From assembly GCA_020721165.1 (NCBI GenBank), contig DYNG01000017.1, positions 1-9,867 of the forward strand: a stretch of DNA of 9,867 nt, read 5' to 3'. Positions 1 through 6,548 of this stretch are shown piece by piece. Both the position numbers and the translations under genes were made by a program. This stretch comes from Desulfocapsa sulfexigens. Its GTDB lineage: Bacteria; Desulfobacterota; Desulfobulbia; Desulfobulbales; Desulfocapsaceae. Each line of letters starts with the position of its first letter. The first letter of the stretch is position 1. A model generated the notes under the pieces. The model did no database searches, was not told where the DNA came from, and saw only the letters and a list, made by a program, of their open reading frames with translations.

Positions 1-200
1 TGATTCTGGAGGAGCGGCTCCTCACCGATGACCCCATCACGCTTCAGAATATCGCCGATAAGTTTGCCATTTCCCGAGAACGGGTTCGGCAGATTGAGGT
101 CAATCTCCTGAACAAGATGAAGAAGTTTTTTGAGGCTGAAATGCCTGATATTAAAGATTTTTTTGATGGAGAAGATATTCATATGAAGGGCGGACGATAG
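1..200 (+). CDS. rpoH: RNA polymerase sigma-32 factor (RpoH-type), C-terminal end, 5' truncated
   Basis: Only the last 65 residues are present; the first complete codon starts at position 3 and the TAG stop is at 198-200. The visible part is sigma region 4.2, the helix-turn-helix that contacts the -35 promoter element: 'ITLQNIADKFAISRERVRQI' is a clear sigma-70 family HTH with the typical R-E-R-V-R-Q-I-E recognition helix. The lead-in 'ILEERLLTDDP' and the Lys-rich helix after the HTH resemble the heat-shock sigma-32 group as found in deltaproteobacteria, rather than a primary RpoD. Known role of the family: directing RNA polymerase to heat-shock or alternative promoters. The tail after the HTH ('PDIKDFFDGEDIHMKGGR') is longer than in enterobacterial RpoH. 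The sigma region 4 assignment is firm; RpoH against another alternative sigma-70 type is probable, not certain. The downstream gap of 244 bases suggests it is not tightly coupled to the next gene. Confidence 0.78.
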   Translation, partial: ILEERLLTDDPITLQNIADKFAISRERVRQIEVNLLNKMKKFFEAEMPDIKDFFDGEDIHMKGGR

Positions 201-321
201 AAGGAGGAGCCGCTTCTTTTTGCAACTGCGCCTCTGGCACCCCTTTTTTTTTCACCCAGCTTTTCCGCAATGCTCACCCTGTCGCAAGTGGAATACCGTT
301 CACCTGGATGACCCTGTACAG

Positions 322-348
322 TTTTTCACCCGTAGCGATGGTGAAAAA
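322..348. repeat. Inverted repeat in the rpoH-degT gap
   Basis: Nine-base arms TTTTTCACC (322-330) and GGTGAAAAA (340-348) flank a nine-base centre. The T-rich arm comes first and the A-rich arm second on both strands, so it does not have the form of an intrinsic terminator (no U-run follows the stem). It could be an operator or a chance palindrome. The same 244-base gap also has T8 runs at 245-252 and 424-431, without a convincing GC-rich stem before either of them. Confidence 0.4.
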
Positions 349-444
349 AACTTCCTTGTGTAAAAGACGGAACAATAACTTTAAGCTCAATCCTGCTACC
401 GCCTGCCGGATTGTCGTGTAATGTTTTTTTTGTAGGTTTAATAG

Positions 445-1656
445 ATGAAAGTTCCTCTGCTTGATCTTCAACAGCAATTATCGTATCTGCGCTCCGACAT
501 CCTTGATGCCGTAACCCGGGTTATTGATTCAACCACCTATATTCAAGGCCCGGAAGTGACCGCGCTGGAGCAGGAGATTGCCGCTTATTGTGGGACGAAA
601 TATGGGGTAGGCGTCTCCAGCGGCACCGATGCCCTCCTGGTCTCGTTGATGGCTTTGGGGATTGGCCCTGGTGACCAGGTATTGACGACCCCCTACTCTT
701 TTTTTGCCACGATGGGGGTTATTCTGCGACTTGGGGCAACCCCAGTTTTCGTTGATATTGATCCGGTCTCTTTCAATATTGACCCCCAAGCCATGGAAGA
801 GGCGCTGGCCAATGACCATGCGCGGGCCATCAAGGCCATTTTGCCCGTCCATCTTTATGGTCAATGCGCAGATATGCCGGCGATTATGAAAATGGCCAAT
901 CATTACGACCTGCCGGTTATTGAGGATGCCGCCCAGGCCATAGGGGCTGAGTGCCCAATGAATACAGGGCCGGACGATCTGTTGCCGGCGGGGGTAACCC
1001 AAGATTGGCAGCGGGCTGGTTCTATGGGCAGGGTCGGCTGCTTTTCTTTTTTCCCCAGTAAAAATCTGGGGGGCATTGGTGATGGCGGAATGGTGGTGAC
1101 CAATGATCCCAGCCTGGCCGATAAGGTGCGCATTTTACTCAATCATGGGGCTGCCCCCAAATATTATCATGGTTTACTGGGGGGGAATTTTCGCCTTGAT
1201 CCTATCCAGGCCGCCGTGTTGCGGATAAAACTGCCATATCTGGAGCAGTGGCATCGCTCCAGACGGGAAAACGCCGGACGATATCGGAGTCTTTTTCAGG
1301 ATTCTACTCTTGCTGCTGATGGCTTTCTACAACTCCCCCGGGCTGTCCATCAGGAACAGCGCCTGCAAAGCAAGGGGGCCGGAATAAATTATCATATTTA
1401 TAACCAGTTCGTCCTGCGGGTTCAACGACGAGACGCCCTGATTGACTGGTTACGGTCGCATGATATCGGCTGCGAGGTCTATTATCCGGTTCCTCTGCAT
1501 CTGCAAAAATGCCTGGGGAAAGATTTTCCCGTTTTCTCGTTTCCCCAGGCCGAAAAGGCGGCTCTTGAAACCCTGGCCCTACCTGTTTATCCAGAATTGA
1601 CTGGGGATATGCAGGCCTTTGTCGTTGAAAAGATAGCTGAGTTTTATCGGCGATAG
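445..1656 (+). CDS. DegT/DnrJ/EryC1/StrS family PLP-dependent sugar aminotransferase
   Basis: A 403-residue cytosolic enzyme of the usual family length. Members transfer an amino group, usually from glutamate, to a keto-sugar nucleotide, making amino sugars for surface polysaccharides or glycoproteins. Visible motifs: 'SSGTDAL' (residues 58-64, phosphate binding), 'VIEDAAQAIGA' with Asp161 facing the PLP ring nitrogen, 'SFFPSKNLGGIGDGG' with Lys206 as the Schiff-base lysine, 'GGNFRLDPIQAA' (246-257) and the C-terminal 'YYPVPLHLQ' (346-354). The motif wording resembles the WbpE/WlbC-like branch, which aminates UDP-3-keto sugars, but substrate cannot be fixed by eye. The stretch between the Asp and Lys motifs (about 169-192) is roughly 15 residues longer than I expect for that branch. 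ATG at 445 is chosen because 'MKVPLLDLQQQ' is the classic family N-terminus; the ribosome site is weak (TAGG about 8 bases upstream). The next gene begins 14 bases after the stop, so co-transcription with the TPR/barrel gene is likely. Confidence 0.92.
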   Translation: MKVPLLDLQQQLSYLRSDILDAVTRVIDSTTYIQGPEVTALEQEIAAYCGTKYGVGVSSGTDALLVSLMALGIGPGDQVLTTPYSFFATMGVILRLGATPVFVDIDPVSFNIDPQAMEEALANDHARAIKAILPVHLYGQCADMPAIMKMANHYDLPVIEDAAQAIGAECPMNTGPDDLLPAGVTQDWQRAGSMGRVGCFSFFPSKNLGGIGDGGMVVTNDPSLADKVRILLNHGAAPKYYHGLLGGNFRLDPIQAAVLRIKLPYLEQWHRSRRENAGRYRSLFQDSTLAADGFLQLPRAVHQEQRLQSKGAGINYHIYNQFVLRVQRRDALIDWLRSHDIGCEVYYPVPLHLQKCLGKDFPVFSFPQAEKAALETLALPVYPELTGDMQAFVVEKIAEFYRR

Positions 1657-1670
1657 CTCGTGTTACCCTT

Positions 1671-4600
1671 GTGAGTTCCTCTCCCGTCATAGGCCATAGG
1701 GCAAAAGCGTTGTCCGGGTGGCGGGCTTTTGTCCTCTCTTCGTGTGCTTTCTGCCTGGCGCTCTCTCCGTTGTCTTCCAGTGTTGCCTCTCCTGCAAAAG
1801 GCGATGATATTCCGCCGACTCGTGAAATTGTTATCAGTGATGGTAGCCGGGAACCTGAATGGAAACTTCTCTGGGATCAGGCCCGTGATTTGACCCGGCA
1901 GAAAAAGTATGCCGAGGCCGCCCGCTCCTATTCTCAATTGCTTGATCTTAAAGGAAATATTGAAGAGGCTACCTGGGAATATGCCCTGGTGCTGATTACC
2001 CTTGCGGAGTGGGAACAGGCTGAAACCATTATGGAAATTCTGCTTGGTAAAGATCCGCACCGCACCGACTACCTCTTAAACGCGGGGTTTGTCGCCGTAA
2101 AAATGCAGGAGTTTCCGCAGGCGGTGACTCTGTATCAAGCGGTCTATAACCAACAGCCAGAACTTGATGAAACGCAGAGCATTGATGCCTTGACTGGTCT
2201 GGTCGCTGCCTTGCAGGGCCAGGGAAAAAGAGAGGCCGCCTTTTCGTATATGGAGCAACTCCATCAGTATCACCCCCAGGACCGGAACCTGCTCCAGCAG
2301 CTGGCGTCCTCTGCCGCCACTTCTCATCGCCGGGAAAAGGCCTTGCTCTATTATGGAAAGCTGATCTCTCAGCCAGAGGTGGAAGATTCCGCCCTGTTGG
2401 AAGCGGCGACGGTTTTTGAACGCTACGGCCAGGTGCATAATGCGGTTCTCTGTTGGGAGAAATATCTGCATCGCCATCCCGACTACCGTCTCTTTCAGGC
2501 AAAACTGGCTGATTATCTGGTGCAACAGGGGGAAAAAGAGGCGGCCTTGCCTTATCTTCTCCAGCTTCTGGAGCAAGAGAATCAAAAAGCACAGCAACGA
2601 GAACTTCTTCTGCGCCAAGTGGGAGAAATTTATCTCTTTGATCTTCAGCGACCAGATAAGGCCTTGCCCTATTACGAGGAATTATGCCAACGACAACCTG
2701 AAAACCCTGATTTTATTCAGGAAAGAGATAAAATTCAGGAAGCGCTGGCCCGGGAGATGGCCGGCAAGGTTGCTCAGGAGGGGGCCGAAGGGGTATGGAA
2801 AAAACTGGCGCCCCTGTCCCCCAATCGTTTGGCCATCTATTCTTCAATGGTTGCGTCCCTGGAAAAACGAGGTGACAGCAAAGAGCTGCGCGGGGCCTTG
2901 ACGATCATTCACCAGCACAACCCTGACAATCAAGGGGTTATCCTGCGACTGGCCGAGTTGTCACTTGCGCAGCAGGATGTCAAGCAGGCCGAACGATTTC
3001 TGGGCCTCCTTTCGCCTGAATCTTGCCAGCAAGGCGGAACGCAATCACGATATCTTCTGGCAAATGCCCAACTGGCCGAGCAGCGGGGCCTGTTGTCGGC
3101 GGCCATAAGCTGGTATCGTCGTTATCTCGAGGTGGCGACCAGTGACAGCGCTACTCGTCGTCTGGTTATGGATCTTGCTGGCTCGTCGGGCTTACTTGTC
3201 TTCTATGAGGAACAATTTGTTCTTCTTCGTCAGGAGGCCCGGTCCGAGGGTGATCGTCTGGCCCTGGATTTGCAGTATTCCAGTGTTTTAGCGAGCAACG
3301 GACTGGCTACCCAGGCCAAGCGCCTTGCCCAGAAATTGCTGGCCACTGGCCAGGGCGACACTCAATTCCGGGCGGAAACCCAGATGGTTTTGGCCACTTC
3401 TTTGTATGGAGAAGGCAATATTTTTGAAGCGGAGCAGGTTTTACGGACAATGGTGGTGGACAGCACTCTGCAACCGGAAATCCTGAACTCGGTTTTGTTT
3501 CAGTTGGTGGAAATTGCCGTGCAGAGCAAGGATGCCGATCTTGCCTGGGCCTGGGGAACCGTTTTGTCAGCGCAGGTGGCAGAGCCCCTGGCGCCCGCAA
3601 CCTGTTCTCAGACGGCGACCAACCTGTCTCTGCTCGGGGCCAGGGCCTTGGCCTTATCGGGCAAACTGACTCAGGGCATAGAGTCGCTCCATGCCCAACG
3701 AAAACGATTGAACAACCAGTGTCCAGCGGATGCGACGACTCTTTCCCTGCAATACCAGACAGATTTGCTCATGGCCCTCTTCTATCTTCAGGACCGGCAA
3801 TATGATAAAGCCCAGGGCCTGATCAAAACCCTGATCCAGGATCATCCGCGAGATCAGGAGCCAAAGATATTGGCGCGACAGCTTGTTGATACCGGCACAA
3901 GCGGCGCCTTGCAGATTCCCTCTGATAGTGGCGCCCCTGTTACAAACGCCACCGAGGCAACGATTATGCCTCTCATGCGGGTAGCGCAACTGGAGGAGCA
4001 GTATGGAGATACCGGAGCGGCGCTCCAACATGTGCGGATGGCTCGGCAGAAAGAACCGGAATCATTGCTGGCCAGAACAGCCGAGGCTCGTTTATTACGA
4101 GCTCATGGTCTCGTGGATGAGGCGGGGCTGGCCTTCCAGAGTCTTGTTGCTGATTATCCGCAAGAGACCAGCTTTACCCGGCAACTTCTGGATCTGGAGT
4201 TTCAACAGGCCTCGTTTCAGCAGATTATCGTCCGCTTGGCCCCATCCTGGCCGACGGGTATAGAAAAAGAGATCATGTCTTCTCCTGACACCTCTCAACT
4301 GGAGATATGGCAAAAGCTTATTTTGGCGCGTTCCCTGTGGGCCGATCGTCAATGGCAGGCAGCAATAGCTGTTTACGAGGCCCTGTTGCAACCGGCAGTG
4401 GAGCAGCTTTTTTCCGAAAAAATAGCCGAAAAAAAGATAGAATTGCTCCTCCCGCCACCCAAGAAATCTTTCATTAACACCATAACGATGACGCAGCCCG
4501 CAGAACCGAATCGTTTAACGGTGGTCATGACCCCGGCTTTTATCATGGAACGAAGGCGGTCCGGCAAGGCCATGACGGGGGCAGAAACCGGGGCTGATCT

Positions 4601-5816
4601 CTATGCCCTCTATCGCTGGCAGGGACTGGTGGCCGAGGAGTTGTCGGCGAGAAAAACGATGGCCCGGGGCGAGTATTATCAAGCCATGAAGGAGTACCAG
4701 GAGCTTGTGGAGAAGCGCCCGTCTCCAGAGTCGCTTTTTGATTTGGCAGGAATTTACAGCCGTCTGGGCTTATTGGGAAAAGAGGCACTGGTATATGAGG
4801 AGATGGGGGAAATAAGCCCCGAGTATCCTGAACTGCCCGAAGCTATCCGGCGCAATGATCTCAAAAGAAAGCCCCAGGTCATGATGGATGGCGGATATTC
4901 CTCTGCCAGCGGTCGTGATGGATATCTGGATATTTCCCAGACCAGGGGCGGAGGCCGGGCCTGGATGATGCCAAGTCTGCGGCAGGAGGTGGACGCCTCG
5001 TGGAGCGTTATTCATGCGACATCACAGCTGACCGATCAGGCCCTGTGGCGGAACCGTTTTCTGGCCGCCTATTCGTTTTCCCCCCATTCTCATCTGGATT
5101 TTATTTCTCGGCTTGGCCTGGAAAAGCCCGGCGCCAATGCGCCTGATGAAGGAGGGCCGCGAGTTTATTATGATCTGAACCCACTCTATCATCTGGAGAT
5201 GCGGGGGCGAATTGGGGATGAACTTCAGGGTTTTGCCCGGCTACGACAAGATATGGTGGAGGATACGGTGCAAGCCCTGGAGCAAGGTATCAGCATGCGG
5301 GATGTGGAAGGCGGATTGTCGCTGGATATCCTGCCCAGACTGATCTGTGGTGGAGAATATCGGTTCCGGGAGTACAGCGATACGAATCATCAGAATCGCT
5401 ACTTTGTCTGGGCCTCCCATATCCTCCACAGTGAGCCAACCTTGCTGCAGGTTTCGTATGGACAGAAATTGCAACACAATTCCGATAATAATCAGGGGCG
5501 AAATTTTTTATTTGAGAATGGTTTTTTTCCGAATGACCATCCCTATTGGAGTCCACGGGAATATTGGCAGAATCAGCTCTCGGTTCATTTTCAACGACAG
5601 TTGGCTGCCGATGTGCTGGGTCGCAGTTCTCCCTCCTATTACTCGTTGGATTATTCTCTGGGTTACGAAGAGGGGGGGTATGACAATCATCGTTTTGGCG
5701 GGGAATTCTTTTTTGAAATGGGTCGCCATTTTTTAGTCAGTAGCAGCTTCGAAATGGTTCAAGGTGGGCAGGAAATTCGTAAAAGCGTCGGGCTGTCCTT
5801 GAACTACAGGTTTTAA
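1671..5816 (+). CDS. Secreted TPR protein with C-terminal outer-membrane beta-barrel (PgaA/BcsC/PelB-type exporter architecture)
   Basis: 1381 residues. The N-terminus has basic residues followed by a hydrophobic stretch (about 18-40, 'AFVLSSCAFCLALSPL') and a likely signal-peptidase site near 'VASPA|KGDD'. TPR-like helix pairs are regular from about residue 64; at least eight consecutive ones are readable up to about 345 (e.g. 'KKYAEAARSYSQLL', 'QEFPQAVTLYQAVY', 'QRPDKALPYYEELC'), and further ones continue to about 1045. A low-complexity Pro/Lys stretch sits at about 915-975. The last ~314 residues (about 1068-1381) are rich in alternating aromatic/polar strands and end 'VGLSLNYRF', the terminal Phe typical of BAM-inserted barrels; the length fits about 16 strands. 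Known relatives with this plan (PgaA, BcsC, PelB) export exopolysaccharides, with periplasmic TPRs guiding the polymer; this role is inferred here. GTG at 1671 is chosen because an in-frame stop lies at 1638 and no ATG precedes the signal peptide; TTG at 1710 is an alternative. It has no obvious Shine-Dalgarno and probably follows the aminotransferase in one operon. Confidence 0.85.
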   Translation: MSSSPVIGHRAKALSGWRAFVLSSCAFCLALSPLSSSVASPAKGDDIPPTREIVISDGSREPEWKLLWDQARDLTRQKKYAEAARSYSQLLDLKGNIEEATWEYALVLITLAEWEQAETIMEILLGKDPHRTDYLLNAGFVAVKMQEFPQAVTLYQAVYNQQPELDETQSIDALTGLVAALQGQGKREAAFSYMEQLHQYHPQDRNLLQQLASSAATSHRREKALLYYGKLISQPEVEDSALLEAATVFERYGQVHNAVLCWEKYLHRHPDYRLFQAKLADYLVQQGEKEAALPYLLQLLEQENQKAQQRELLLRQVGEIYLFDLQRPDKALPYYEELCQRQPENPDFIQERDKIQEALAREMAGKVAQEGAEGVWKKLAPLSPNRLAIYSSMVASLEKRGDSKELRGALTIIHQHNPDNQGVILRLAELSLAQQDVKQAERFLGLLSPESCQQGGTQSRYLLANAQLAEQRGLLSAAISWYRRYLEVATSDSATRRLVMDLAGSSGLLVFYEEQFVLLRQEARSEGDRLALDLQYSSVLASNGLATQAKRLAQKLLATGQGDTQFRAETQMVLATSLYGEGNIFEAEQVLRTMVVDSTLQPEILNSVLFQLVEIAVQSKDADLAWAWGTVLSAQVAEPLAPATCSQTATNLSLLGARALALSGKLTQGIESLHAQRKRLNNQCPADATTLSLQYQTDLLMALFYLQDRQYDKAQGLIKTLIQDHPRDQEPKILARQLVDTGTSGALQIPSDSGAPVTNATEATIMPLMRVAQLEEQYGDTGAALQHVRMARQKEPESLLARTAEARLLRAHGLVDEAGLAFQSLVADYPQETSFTRQLLDLEFQQASFQQIIVRLAPSWPTGIEKEIMSSPDTSQLEIWQKLILARSLWADRQWQAAIAVYEALLQPAVEQLFSEKIAEKKIELLLPPPKKSFINTITMTQPAEPNRLTVVMTPAFIMERRRSGKAMTGAETGADLYALYRWQGLVAEELSARKTMARGEYYQAMKEYQELVEKRPSPESLFDLAGIYSRLGLLGKEALVYEEMGEISPEYPELPEAIRRNDLKRKPQVMMDGGYSSASGRDGYLDISQTRGGGRAWMMPSLRQEVDASWSVIHATSQLTDQALWRNRFLAAYSFSPHSHLDFISRLGLEKPGANAPDEGGPRVYYDLNPLYHLEMRGRIGDELQGFARLRQDMVEDTVQALEQGISMRDVEGGLSLDILPRLICGGEYRFREYSDTNHQNRYFVWASHILHSEPTLLQVSYGQKLQHNSDNNQGRNFLFENGFFPNDHPYWSPREYWQNQLSVHFQRQLAADVLGRSSPSYYSLDYSLGYEEGGYDNHRFGGEFFFEMGRHFLVSSSFEMVQGGQEIRKSVGLSLNYRF

Positions 5817-5902
5817 CCGAATCGTTTTCCGGAAGTCCTTGGCGGGGAGAAAAGACCGTAGCCGCCGATGAGTGATTGGGGTTTGCAGGAAGCTTTTTTT
5901 AG

Positions 5903-5951
5903 GAGCCGTTACGAAATATCGTGGCCATTTATATTGATTTCGTTACGGCTC
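5903..5951 (+). terminator. Strong imperfect hairpin between the TPR/barrel gene and greA (possible terminator or leader element)
   Basis: Arms GAGCCGTTACGAAAT (5903-5917) and ATTTCGTTACGGCTC (5937-5951) pair at 14 of 15 positions, with a single T:T mismatch, around a 19-base loop. The stem is followed only by TTTAT, a weak U-tract, so a rho-independent terminator call is tentative. A T7 run (5894-5900) lies just before the left arm. The hairpin ends 96 bases before the greA start, so it could instead be part of the greA leader. The remainder of the 231-base gap shows no gene and no clear -35/-10 pair. Confidence 0.45.
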
Positions 5952-6047
5952 TTTATGCCGCTCCAGTCAACTCATTGGCCTCGTTATTTTTTTACAGCGG
6001 CTTACTGTTCATAGCGTTTTTGTTCGTTTGTTTTTTTGGAGGAGAAA

Positions 6048-6533
6048 ATGGTTGAACGAGTACCAATGTCCATGCGTGGCTATCAGAAATTGCGAGATGA
6101 GCTCCAGCGCCTGGAAAAGAGTGATCGGATCGAGGTGGTCAAGGCCATTGAGGTCGCCCGAGGGCACGGTGATCTCAAGGAAAATGCCGAATATCACGCC
6201 GCCAAAGAGCGGCAAGGATATATCGAGGGCAGGATTAAGGAGTTGAAAGACAAGCTGGGGCGGGCCGAGGTGATTAACTGCATGGAGGTGCCGACCCAAC
6301 GGGCTGTCTTTGGGACGGTCGTTGGGCTGCTGGATCTGGAAACGAATGAAGAGGTGAGTTATCAGTTGCTGGGCACCGAAGAATCTGATGTGAAAACAGG
6401 TTCCATTTCTGTCTTCTCTCCCTTGGGAAAAAGTATCCTGGGGAAAGAGGTGGGAGATGAGGTGAAAACCAAAACCCCCGGCGGCTCCCGTGAGTTTGAA
6501 GTGGTCGCGATAACAGCCTCCCTGTTTTCCTGA
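6048..6533 (+). CDS. greA: Transcription elongation factor GreA
   Basis: 161 residues, close to the 158 of E. coli GreA. GreA enters the RNA polymerase secondary channel and stimulates cleavage of backtracked RNA, rescuing stalled elongation complexes in the cytoplasm. The N-terminal coiled-coil (about 8-76) carries the signature 'GDLKENAEYHAAKERQGY' (41-58), with acidic tip residues Asp42 and Glu45 equivalent to the Mg-coordinating D41/E44 of E. coli. The C-terminal FKBP-like domain (about 82-161) includes 'FGTVVGLLDLETNEE' and 'SPLGKSILGKEVGDEV', both standard for the family. ATG 6048 is preferred to an upstream in-frame TTG (6036) because the excellent Shine-Dalgarno GGAGGAG (6038-6044) lies three bases before it and 'MVERVPMSMRGYQKL' matches the GreA N-terminus. 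The following glycosyltransferase starts 15 bases after the stop, implying one transcript. Confidence 0.97.
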   Translation: MVERVPMSMRGYQKLRDELQRLEKSDRIEVVKAIEVARGHGDLKENAEYHAAKERQGYIEGRIKELKDKLGRAEVINCMEVPTQRAVFGTVVGLLDLETNEEVSYQLLGTEESDVKTGSISVFSPLGKSILGKEVGDEVKTKTPGGSREFEVVAITASLFS

Positions 6534-6548
6534 TTGCAAGGCAGCCCC

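Noticed and set aside
236..252. TGGCAC followed by a T-run, resembling the -24 part of a sigma-54 promoter.
   Set aside because: There is no GC at the -12 position (the downstream part is C4 then T8), so the sigma-54 pattern fails.
201..252. Possible intrinsic terminator of the rpoH-like gene ending in T8.
   Set aside because: The only stem found before the T-run is short, bulged and separated from it by several bases.
220..363. A 47-codon ORF starting with TTG, with an AAGGAGGAG ribosome-site-like stretch (201-209) about 10 bases upstream and a CxxC motif.
   Set aside because: TTG start, no recognisable fold or homologue, homopolymer-rich start (Phe run from a T-tract). It could be real, but the evidence is a Shine-Dalgarno match only.
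274..477. 67-residue minus-strand ORF in the rpoH-degT gap.
   Set aside because: It overlaps the start of the aminotransferase antisense, has no ribosome site or recognised domain, and looks like intergenic chance.
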